From: Bradyrhizobium ontarionense
Lineage (GTDB): Bacteria > Pseudomonadota > Alphaproteobacteria > Rhizobiales > Xanthobacteraceae
Length of the DNA: 64,000 nt
NCBI RefSeq assembly: GCF_021088345.1
Contig: NZ_CP088156.1
Coordinates: 2,666,001 to 2,730,000 of the forward strand
Direction: 5' to 3'
Shown here: one piece after another, positions 56,401 to 63,545 of the stretch
Numbering within the stretch: the first letter of the stretch is position 1
Layout of the letters: each line of letters begins with the position of its first letter
Made by a program: the position numbers and the translations under genes
The notes under the pieces: model-generated
What the model saw: the letters and a program-made list of their open reading frames with translations, nothing else
The model's database searches: none
What the model was told of the DNA's origin: nothing

Positions 56401-56434
56401 TGGCGGCAGGCGTTCGGAACAAAGCCTGCCGCCA
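56401..56434 (+). terminator. Stem-loop between iorB and soxF
   Basis: Perfect 11-bp arms TGGCGGCAGGC and GCCTGCCGCCA with a 12-base loop, six bases after the iorB stop. No T run follows, so it may reduce read-through or protect mRNA rather than terminate. Confidence 0.5.
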
Positions 56435-56449
56435 TGCACTTCTGAAACA

Positions 56450-57727
56450 ATGATGATTGCCCGGCAGCGAACGCGCAGAGAGGTCGGCGGCCTGATCGCG
56501 GCGACGGCGGCCATGATCGCCGCGCCTGCTGTGCTGCGCGCGCAAGGCGCGGCGCGCGTCGTCGTGATCGGCGGCGGCTTCGGCGGCGCCAGCTGCGCCC
56601 GCGCGCTGCGCCAGGCCGATGGCAGGCTCGACGTCACGCTGGTCGAGGCCAACAAGACGTTCACCTCATGTCCCCTGAGCAACGAGGTCATCGCCGGTCT
56701 GCGCGACATCAGTGCCCAGCAATTCGGCTACGACCGGGTCGCCAGCGAAGGCGTGCGCGTCATCCTGCAGGCCGCCACCGCGATCGACGCGCCGGGGCAC
56801 AAAGTGACGCTCGCCGACGGCGCCACGCTGTCCTACGACCGTCTCGTGCTCGCACCGGGCATCGAAATCGATTTCACCGCCCTGCAAGGCTACGACGAGG
56901 CCGCATCTGCTGTCATGCCGCACGCCTACAAGGCCGGCGAGCAGACTTTGCTGCTGCGCCGGCAGATCGAGGCGATGCCGGACGGCGGCACGGTCGCGAT
57001 CGCGGTGCCGGCCAATCCGTCACGCTGCCCGCCGGCGCCCTATGAGCGCGCCAGCCTGATCGCGCATTATCTGAAGACGCACAAGCCGAAGTCGAAGGTG
57101 CTGATCCTCGACGCCAAGGACACCTTCTCGCAGCAGAAGCTGTTCGAGCAGGCGTGGCAGCAGCTCTATGACGGCATGATCGAGCGCATCCCGCTGTCGC
57201 AGGGCGGCCGCGTCACCGCCGTTGACGTCGCGACGCGCGCCGTCGTCACCGAGTTCGGCAACTACAATCCCGATGTCGCCAACATCATCCCGCCGCAGAA
57301 GGCCGGCCGCATCGCGGCACTGGCCGGTGCTGCCGACCGTACCGGCTGGTGTCCGATCGATGCGTCGAGCTTTGCCTCGAAGCTGGTCCCGGACATTCAT
57401 GTCATCGGCGATGCCTGTCTCGGCGGCGGCATCCCGAAATCGGCCGGCGCCGCGCAAGCCCAAGGCAAAGTCTGTGCGGCCGTGATCGCGCGTGACCTGA
57501 CCGGACGGCCATCCGAGCCGCCGCCACTGACCGGAATCTGCTACAGCATCGTCGCGCCGGACTACGCGTTCTCGCTGGCAGGCGTCTATCAGCCCAAGGG
57601 AGACATCTTCACCGAGGTCGAGGGCGGCCGGACCAGCCCGGTCGACGCGCCGCGCACAACGCGCGCGACGGAGGCGGAGGCCGCGACGGCCTGGTTCAAG
57701 GCGCTGACCCATGATGCCTTCGGCTAA
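56450..57727 (+). CDS. soxF: SoxF, flavocytochrome c sulfide dehydrogenase-like flavoprotein
   Basis: 425 residues from the ATG at 56450 (another at 56453). A twin-arginine-like export signal (RTRREVGGLIAATAAMIAAP) precedes the FAD fingerprint VVVIGGGFGGASCARAL. Redox-active cysteines are in FTSCPLSNEVIAG and RTGWCPIDASSF, matching the pair in FccB, and the FAD-binding IHVIGDACLGG is present. It oxidises sulfide or reactivates Sox carriers, passing electrons to a cytochrome. The end overlaps soxX by 17 bases. First gene of soxFXYZA. Confidence 0.86.
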   Translation: MMIARQRTRREVGGLIAATAAMIAAPAVLRAQGAARVVVIGGGFGGASCARALRQADGRLDVTLVEANKTFTSCPLSNEVIAGLRDISAQQFGYDRVASEGVRVILQAATAIDAPGHKVTLADGATLSYDRLVLAPGIEIDFTALQGYDEAASAVMPHAYKAGEQTLLLRRQIEAMPDGGTVAIAVPANPSRCPPAPYERASLIAHYLKTHKPKSKVLILDAKDTFSQQKLFEQAWQQLYDGMIERIPLSQGGRVTAVDVATRAVVTEFGNYNPDVANIIPPQKAGRIAALAGAADRTGWCPIDASSFASKLVPDIHVIGDACLGGGIPKSAGAAQAQGKVCAAVIARDLTGRPSEPPPLTGICYSIVAPDYAFSLAGVYQPKGDIFTEVEGGRTSPVDAPRTTRATEAEAATAWFKALTHDAFG

Positions 57728-58157
57728 CCGGCTCATCGCCGTGATCATCACCGCCCTGCCCGCTGCCGCCGTGGCGCAGACGCTTGCGCCGCATACGATC
57801 ACCGGGGACGGCATCACGGACTCGCTGACCGGCCAAGCCGGCGACGCGGCACGGGGCCGCGCGCTGGTGATCGACCGCAGCGCGACCTGCATCCTCTGTC
57901 ATTCCGGTCCGTTTCCGGAGGTGCGCTTCCCGGGCGATCTCGCGCCGAGTCTCGCCGGTGCCGGGAGCCGATCCAGCCCCGCGCAACTGCGGCTACGGCT
58001 GGTCGATGCGAGCCGGCTCAATCCGGCGACGATCATGCCGTCCTATTATCGCGTCGACGGGCTGACGCGTGTCGGGCGGGCTTGGCGCGACAAGCCCATC
58101 CTGTCAGCCGAGCAGATCGAAGACATCGTCGCCTATCTTGCGACGTTGCGTGAGTAA
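57711..58157 (+). CDS. soxX: SoxX, monohaem cytochrome c
   Basis: 148 residues from the ATG at 57711 (or 57714), with a signal peptide. One haem site, CILCHSGPFPE (Cys60, Cys63, His64), and a methionine region NPATIMPSYYRVDGLTRVG are as in SoxX. SoxX pairs with SoxA to attach thiosulfate to the SoxY cysteine in the periplasm. It starts inside the end of soxF and ends six bases before soxY. Confidence 0.9.
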   Translation: MMPSANRLIAVIITALPAAAVAQTLAPHTITGDGITDSLTGQAGDAARGRALVIDRSATCILCHSGPFPEVRFPGDLAPSLAGAGSRSSPAQLRLRLVDASRLNPATIMPSYYRVDGLTRVGRAWRDKPILSAEQIEDIVAYLATLRE

Positions 58158-58163
58158 GACCCG

Positions 58164-58652
58164 ATGAGCCGCATGTTCGAACCGACACACATCTCGCGCC
58201 GCCACCTGCTGCAGCTTGCCGGAACGCTCGCCGGCGCCAGCGCGCTGCCGCTCGTCACCGTCCGGCGCGCGCAAGCCACCCCGGCGATGCTGGCTTCCGC
58301 GATCCGAAACCTCGTCGGCGAAGCCAATGTGCTGACAGGCAAGGTCAGACTCGACATCCCGCCGCTGGTCGAGAACGGCAACACGGTGCCGATGACGGTC
58401 AGCGTCGATCACCCGATGACGACAGAGAGCTACGTCAAGAGCATCCACGTCTTCAACGAGAAGAACCCGCAGCCGAACATTGCGAACTTCCATCTGACGC
58501 CGCAGGCCGGCCGCGCGCAGGTCGCCACCCGCATCCGGCTCGCCGATACGCAGAAGGTGGTCGCCATCGCAAAGCTCTCCGACGGCTCGTTCTGGTCTGT
58601 CAGCGTCGACGTCATCGTGACGCTCGCCGCCTGCACCGAGGAGATGCCGTGA
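58164..58652 (+). CDS. soxY: SoxY-like sulfur carrier with atypical C-terminus
   Basis: 162 residues. A twin-arginine signal (HISRRHLLQLAGTLAG) precedes the SoxY beta-sandwich (ENGNTVPMTVSVDHPMT, KSIHVFNEKNPQPNIANFHL). Canonical SoxY ends in GGCGG, whose cysteine carries the sulfur substrate. Here the end is VTLAACTEEMP: Cys157 is kept, but the flanking glycines are Ala/Ala and Thr/Glu, and five residues follow. That makes it a SoxY-like variant and its loading or reach may differ. It overlaps the soxZ start by one base. Confidence 0.88.
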   Translation: MSRMFEPTHISRRHLLQLAGTLAGASALPLVTVRRAQATPAMLASAIRNLVGEANVLTGKVRLDIPPLVENGNTVPMTVSVDHPMTTESYVKSIHVFNEKNPQPNIANFHLTPQAGRAQVATRIRLADTQKVVAIAKLSDGSFWSVSVDVIVTLAACTEEMP

Positions 58653-58972
58653 TGGCCGCAGCCCTGGTCAATGTTCCCGCGAAAGCGAAACGCGGCGCCG
58701 TCATCGAAATCAAGACGCTGATGAGCCATGTCATGGAGCCGGGCTACCGCCACACCGCGGCCGGCGAGGTGGTGCCACGCGACATCGTCACCAGCTTCAC
58801 CTGCAAGTTCAACGGCAGCGAGATCTTCCGCGCCGACCTGTTCCCCGCTGTCGCCGCCAACCCGTTCCTGTCGTTCTTCACCACGGCCAGCGAGAGCGGC
58901 CGGTTCGAGCTCGAATGGATCGGCGACAACGGCTTCGTGGCGAACGCCTCGGCTGTCATCACGGTCGAATGA
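58652..58972 (+). CDS. soxZ: SoxZ, partner of the sulfur carrier
   Basis: 106 residues from the ATG at 58652, whose A is the last base of the soxY stop; a GTG at 58649 is also in frame. An Ig-like domain: KTLMSHVMEPGYRHTAAGEV, then CKFNGSEIFRADLFPAVAAN and ASESGRFELEWIGDNG. It forms the heterodimer SoxYZ. No own signal peptide, consistent with export together with SoxY by Tat. The end overlaps soxA (ATGA). Confidence 0.92.
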   Translation: MAAALVNVPAKAKRGAVIEIKTLMSHVMEPGYRHTAAGEVVPRDIVTSFTCKFNGSEIFRADLFPAVAANPFLSFFTTASESGRFELEWIGDNGFVANASAVITVE

Positions 58973-59748
58973 TGCGACGGAACGCCCTGCTCGCGATCGC
59001 AGCGTTGCTGGTGGCCCTGCCCATCAGCGCGTCGGAGATTGCGCCGGATCAGCGCCGCTCCGGATACAGCTTCATGTCATCGGACACGAAGGCGATGCAG
59101 GATGACGACACCGCCAATCCGGCGATGCTGTCGGTGCTCGACGGCGAGACGCTGTGGACGGCGAAGACCGGTGCGGCGGAGAAATCCTGCAGCGATTGCC
59201 ATGGCGACGCGGCCATGAGCATGAAGGGCGTGGCCGCGCACTATCCGGCGTTCGACGCCATCAGCGGCGTGCCGGTCGATCTCGGCCAGCGCGTCAATCT
59301 CTGCCGCAAGCAGCATCAGCAGGCCGATCCATTCGCGCCCGACAGCCGCGAGATGCTGGCGCTGACGGCACTCATCACGAAGCAGTCGCGTGACACGCCG
59401 ATCACGGCTGGCGACGATCCGCGGCTCGCACCATCAGTCGCGCGCGGGCGTGAGCTGTTCCTGCAGCGGCAGGGCCAGCTCAATCTCGCCTGTACCAACT
59501 GCCACGACGACAATTGGGACAAGCACCTCGCGGGCTCGGCGATCACGCAAGGACAGCCGACCGGCTATCCGATCTACCGGCTGGAATGGCAGGCGATGGG
59601 TTCCTTGCAGCGGCGCATCCGCGGCTGCATGACCGGCGTGCGCGCCCAGGCCTTGGATTTCGATGCGCCCGACATGATCGCGCTGGAGCTCTACCTGATG
59701 TCGCGCGCTCGCGGCATGCCGATGGAGGCGCCGGCGGTGCGGCCGTGA
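58969..59748 (+). CDS. soxA: SoxA, dihaem cytochrome c
   Basis: 259 residues from the ATG at 58969, with a signal peptide (NALLAIAALLVALPISASE). Two haem sites: CSDCH (74-78) and CTNCH (175-179). The second is followed by DDNWDKHLAGSAITQGQPTG, then RLEWQAMGSLQRRIRGCMTG, where Cys220 corresponds to the persulfide ligand of the active-site haem. It works with SoxX to form the S-sulfocysteine on SoxY. Last gene of the set. soxB, soxC and soxD are not in the window. Confidence 0.93.
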   Translation: MMRRNALLAIAALLVALPISASEIAPDQRRSGYSFMSSDTKAMQDDDTANPAMLSVLDGETLWTAKTGAAEKSCSDCHGDAAMSMKGVAAHYPAFDAISGVPVDLGQRVNLCRKQHQQADPFAPDSREMLALTALITKQSRDTPITAGDDPRLAPSVARGRELFLQRQGQLNLACTNCHDDNWDKHLAGSAITQGQPTGYPIYRLEWQAMGSLQRRIRGCMTGVRAQALDFDAPDMIALELYLMSRARGMPMEAPAVRP

Positions 59749-60082
59749 GCGGGCCCGACTAAATCATGATGCGATGAAGTTCGGTTGGCGCGGCACGGCG
59801 GATCAATTCGCTGCCTGAGCGCACTCTCTCCACTCGTCATTCCGGGGCGCGCGTAGCGCGAGCCCGGAATCCATAACCACGAGCCGTCATTTGGCGAAGA
59901 TAAGCGCCATGCGCAGCCTCGGTCCTCACAACCACCTGTGGTTATGGATTCCGGGCTCATTCGCGCTGCTTCAAAATGGCTTCGCCATTTTGCGCGCGAA
60001 TGCCCCGGAATGACGGCGTGGGGTGTCGGGAGCGGCGAGCGAAAAACTGAAATCAGTTCAGCCCAGACTCATTCCGCACGCC
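59749..60082. other. Intergenic region occupied by a repeat
   Basis: Mostly the compound palindrome at 59835-60015. It separates the sox genes from the convergent LysR gene. Confidence 0.6.
59835..60015. repeat. Compound palindromic intergenic repeat (family C)
   Basis: The outer arms CGTCATTCCGGGGC (59835-59848) and GCCCCGGAATGACG (60002-60015) enclose inner arms at 59860-59880 and 59938-59958 (one 21-bp perfect pair). A small hairpin AAAATGGC-ttc-GCCATTTT lies at 59973-59991. CGTCATTCCGGGGC ends resemble a common Bradyrhizobium repeat. Confidence 0.8.
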
Positions 60083-61054
60083 CTAAGACCTCAGCCTCAG
60101 CCTCAGCCTCCGCCCCTTCCTTGCGCCCGCTGCCGTCGCGTCGATCGCCGGCGTCGGGCCGTCCGAGGCCTGCTTCATCAGCGGGTCATCGGCGATGAAA
60201 TCGATGAAGGTGCGGACCTTGGCCGAGAGATATTTGCGGCTGGGATAGACCGCCATCAGCGGCGCCCTGATCGTCAGCGCCTCCGGCAGCACCGTCTCGA
60301 GTCGTCCCGCGGCGAGGTCGTCGGCCATCAGCCATCGCGGCAGCACCGCCATACCCATGCCGGCGACAGCGGCATGGTGCAGCAGCGTCTCGTTGCCGCT
60401 GATCAGCACGTCCTTGAAGGCCAGCACCACCTCGCCCTCCGGACCGGGCAACGTGACCGCCCGGAGAGGATACAACGCGTATTTGAGCATCGCATGGCCG
60501 TTGAGATCGGCGACCGCCTTGGGCCGCCCAGCCGCGTCAAGATAGCTCGGCGCAGCAACGAGCTGCATCAGGACCTGTGCAAGCGGCCGCGCGATCAGTC
60601 CGTCACCGGGCGCCGCCGAGACCCGGAGCGCCAGATCGAAACCCTCCTCGATCAGATTGACCAGCCGGCCGCTGAGGTCGATGTCGAGCACGACGTCGGG
60701 ATGGCGCGTGCGATAGGCCGCGAGCACGCCGGCAAACAACGGGTTCGCGAACCACACGGGCACACTGACCTTCAGGATGCCGCGCGGAATCACAGTCGCC
60801 TTGCTGACCACCGCCTCGACGTCGTCGAGCGTGTCGAGCATCTGCCGCACCTGCTCGAAATAAACGACACCGGCCTCGGTGAGGCTGACCCGGCGGCTGG
60901 TCCGGTTGAGCAGCCGCGTCGATAGCCGCTGTTCGAGCTGCATGACGTGCTTGGACGCCATGGCGGGCGAAAGCCCGAGCCGCCCGGCCGCGGCCGCAAA
61001 GCTCTTGAGCTCGGCGACCTGGCAAAACACCCGGATACCGACCAGCGTGTCCAT
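60083..61054 (-). CDS. LysR-family regulator
   Basis: 323 residues. The N-terminal winged helix (IRVFCQVAELKSFAAAAGRL) is followed by LSPAMASKHVMQLEQRLSTR, then a LysR effector domain. The C-terminus ends KGRRLRLRLRS, encoded by a CCTCAG hexamer repeat. The DoxX gene starts divergently 103 bases away, so it is the likely target. The effector is unknown; SalA/crgA-type LysR proteins look like this. Confidence 0.86.
   Translation of the reverse strand: MDTLVGIRVFCQVAELKSFAAAAGRLGLSPAMASKHVMQLEQRLSTRLLNRTSRRVSLTEAGVVYFEQVRQMLDTLDDVEAVVSKATVIPRGILKVSVPVWFANPLFAGVLAAYRTRHPDVVLDIDLSGRLVNLIEEGFDLALRVSAAPGDGLIARPLAQVLMQLVAAPSYLDAAGRPKAVADLNGHAMLKYALYPLRAVTLPGPEGEVVLAFKDVLISGNETLLHHAAVAGMGMAVLPRWLMADDLAAGRLETVLPEALTIRAPLMAVYPSRKYLSAKVRTFIDFIADDPLMKQASDGPTPAIDATAAGARKGRRLRLRLRS
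60089..60112. repeat. Hexanucleotide tandem repeat at the LysR 3' end
   Basis: CCTCAG three times and then CCTCCG, coding on the minus strand for alternating Arg-Leu. A slippage-prone tail at the end of the protein. Confidence 0.7.
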
Positions 61055-61157
61055 CCGTCATAAACCCCTGGGAAATGATGCTTCAACCAGAAGCGTAATG
61101 ATCAAATGAGAAGAAATCACCAATGTCGGGACAGAGTCACATTCCCGGAGAGTCCCC

Positions 61158-61592
61158 ATGTCCGCCACCACTACGACCGATCTCGCCCCGCTGCCGCCCG
61201 CGCTCGGCTGGCGCATCGGGCTCTGGATCACGCAAGCCGTGATCTTCCTGGGCTTCGGCTCGGCTGGTTTGATGAAGCTGTTCACGCCGATCCCGCAGCT
61301 CGCGGCCATGATGCCGTGGGCCGGCGAATATTCCGAATGGTTCGTGCGCCTGATCGGCTTGATCGATCTCGCCGGCGCACTCGGCATCCTCTTGCCGTCG
61401 CTGACCCGCATCAAGCCGGGCCTCACCGTGTTTGCAGCGCTCGGTTGCGCCACCCTGCAGGTGTTCGCGATGGCCTTCCACATCTCGCGCGGCGAGACGA
61501 TGGTGGTGCCCGTCAACCTGGTGCTGCTGGCGCTGTCGCTGTTCGTGCTGTGGGGCCGCAGCAGCAAGGCTCCGATCACGCCGCGGAGCTGA
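61158..61592 (+). CDS. DoxX-family membrane protein
   Basis: 144 residues with four membrane helices: ITQAVIFLGFGSAGLMKLF, FVRLIGLIDLAGALGILLPS, TVFAALGCATLQVFAMAFHI and VPVNLVLLALSLFVLWG. The loop GEYSEWFVRLIG fits DoxX-like proteins. Homologues are linked to thiol/sulfur or quinone metabolism, but many have no known role. Divergent from a LysR regulator, which probably controls it. Confidence 0.82.
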   Translation: MSATTTTDLAPLPPALGWRIGLWITQAVIFLGFGSAGLMKLFTPIPQLAAMMPWAGEYSEWFVRLIGLIDLAGALGILLPSLTRIKPGLTVFAALGCATLQVFAMAFHISRGETMVVPVNLVLLALSLFVLWGRSSKAPITPRS

Positions 61593-61765
61593 GAGACACC
61601 GTTCGGCGGAGGATGGCATCCCCATCCTCCGCATCTTTCCCGCGCGACGAGGGTGCCGGCGACGAGTGACCCGACGACAGATCGCTCGCGGCGCGGCTTC
61701 CTGGCGGGCGCGACGGCCCTCGGCGCGCGGGCGCCGGCATCGTCCCGCCGTCTGACGCTCAAAAG

Positions 61766-61795
61766 CAGAACCGGCGGACGAGGCCGCCGGTTCTG
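61766..61795 (-). terminator. Rho-independent terminator of the permease gene
   Basis: Perfect 12-bp arms CAGAACCGGCGG and CCGCCGGTTCTG with a six-base loop, followed on the minus strand by CTTTTGAG. It lies 22 bases after the permease stop. Confidence 0.82.
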
Positions 61796-61816
61796 ATCGT
61801 CAGGATGGATGTGAGA

Positions 61817-63472
61817 CTACTCCGCCGGAGCCGCATGCATGTCCGCTTCCGGGACGTAGCTCTCCGACATCCCGAGCCGTCCCAGCGCAAACAGTCCGCC
61901 CGCGACCACGACATAGGCCAGCGCTACCGCAGGCGTGACGCCGAAGCCGCCGCCGATGCCGACGGCTTCACCGTGCATGAAGCCGAAATAGGTCATCACA
62001 GCGCCGGCGAGTGCGAAGGCGGCCGCCTTGGCGAAGTCGCGTTCGATCACGAACACGCCGATCGCGCCGAGCACGAGGCCGGCCAGGATCGAGCCGCCAC
62101 CCATCACCTCCAGCCCGTGATAGAGCACGCCCTGCTGCGGCAAGGACGCGATGGCAGCCGACTTGACCGCATCGACCTTGTCCGCGGCAAGACCGCCGAC
62201 GGTTTGCGCCGCTGATATGGTCGATCCCAGCATGGTGTCGATCTGCAGCTTGCCCCACGCCGCCAGATGCGGCGTGAACGCCAGCACGATCGCGGGGGCA
62301 TGCTTGACCGGCGTGGTCTGGAACGCCTGCGCGCCGATCAGCATGCCGATGTAGAGCAGGATCGGCGAGATCGCGACCACCGGCACCAGCGCCAGCAGCA
62401 CCGAGATGATGCCGAACCACGACAGCACCACCACCATGAGGCCCGTCGCGGCGGAATAGCCGATGCGACCGCCCATCGCCTTCCAGCCGGGATGGCCGAT
62501 ATAGACCGCGTTGATGAAGGGGTTGCCCATCATGCAGCCGATCAGGCTGACGACGCCGTCGGCGGTCAGCACCCGCGTGGTCGGATATTCGTCGCCGGCG
62601 GCTTCCGCGCTCTCGACATTGTCCATGGCCTCGACGAGGTCGTAGATGCCGAACGGAATGGCCGTCACCAGAATGATGCCGAGATATTCGAAGCCGGAGA
62701 ACACCGTGCCCACGGCCGGCAGCGGCACCGAGAAGCCGAAGCTGGCAAAGGCATCACCGACGCCCTTGACGCTGAGACCGCCGAGGCCGAGGCCGAACAG
62801 GTTCGAGCCCCAGGCGATGATCATGCCGACCGCGATGGCGACGAGCCCCGCCGGCAGACCCTTCGGATATTTCACGCCGCCGAACCAGCTGACCAGGATG
62901 ATCGCGAAGCACACCAGGCCGATCTGCGGCGTCATGTACATCTCGAGCGCCGGCCGCATCGAGATGAAGGTCACGGAGACGCCCGCGAGCGTGCCGAGCA
63001 GCGCCGCGCGCGGCGTGATCTTGCGGATATAGGGCGCGATGAAGCCGCCGATCATCAGGATGAAGCTCTGGAAGAACACCCAGACCAGGCCGGCCGACCA
63101 GCCCTTCAGCGGATCACCCGTCTTGAGCGTGATCGGCAGCATGATCACGAAGGTGACGATGAACATGTGCGGGACGCTGACGCCCGACGGCAGCGCGCAG
63201 ACGTCGGTGCGCCCGGTCCTCTGTGCGAGTCGATAGGCGAGAAACGCGTAGTAGAACGTCGACAGGCACATCATCAGGCCGAGCGCCGGCAGGATGCGAC
63301 CGAACACAAGGCTGTCGGGCATCTTCAGGACGAAGCGCAACAGCCCGGTGAGGACGAGCATGTTGACGAGAATGTTGGTGCCGAAACCGAAAAATGCGTT
63401 CCAGTCTCCGGGTGTCCAGAGCACCGGCTTGAAATCCGCCTTGACCGAGCTTGCCGTCCCGCTTCCGCTCAT
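61817..63472 (-). CDS. NCS2-like permease (distant AzgA/xanthine-uracil family)
   Basis: 551 residues with about 12-14 membrane helices. Motifs resembling the NCS2 substrate region: LPSGVSVPHMFIVTFVIM, FEYLGIILVTAIPFGIYDLV and GNPFINAVYIGHPGWKAMGG. The family transports purines, pyrimidines or related cyclic N-compounds. The next gene upstream encodes a biuret-hydrolase-like enzyme, 62 bases away, so the substrate may be a biuret- or cyanurate-type compound (inference). A clear terminator follows it. Confidence 0.8.
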   Translation of the reverse strand: MSGSGTASSVKADFKPVLWTPGDWNAFFGFGTNILVNMLVLTGLLRFVLKMPDSLVFGRILPALGLMMCLSTFYYAFLAYRLAQRTGRTDVCALPSGVSVPHMFIVTFVIMLPITLKTGDPLKGWSAGLVWVFFQSFILMIGGFIAPYIRKITPRAALLGTLAGVSVTFISMRPALEMYMTPQIGLVCFAIILVSWFGGVKYPKGLPAGLVAIAVGMIIAWGSNLFGLGLGGLSVKGVGDAFASFGFSVPLPAVGTVFSGFEYLGIILVTAIPFGIYDLVEAMDNVESAEAAGDEYPTTRVLTADGVVSLIGCMMGNPFINAVYIGHPGWKAMGGRIGYSAATGLMVVVLSWFGIISVLLALVPVVAISPILLYIGMLIGAQAFQTTPVKHAPAIVLAFTPHLAAWGKLQIDTMLGSTISAAQTVGGLAADKVDAVKSAAIASLPQQGVLYHGLEVMGGGSILAGLVLGAIGVFVIERDFAKAAAFALAGAVMTYFGFMHGEAVGIGGGFGVTPAVALAYVVVAGGLFALGRLGMSESYVPEADMHAAPAE

Positions 63473-63511
63473 CGCCTTGCTCCCCTTGTGACTAAGCGTT
63501 CAACGTCTCCG

Positions 63512-63545
63512 AACTCACGACTAAGAACTCACGACTAAGAACTCA
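63512..63545. repeat. 14-bp tandem repeat over the hydrolase stop codon
   Basis: Unit AACTCACGACTAAG twice (63512-63525, 63526-63539) and a partial third copy. The stop codon TAG of the cysteine hydrolase is within it (63535-63537). Confidence 0.75.
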
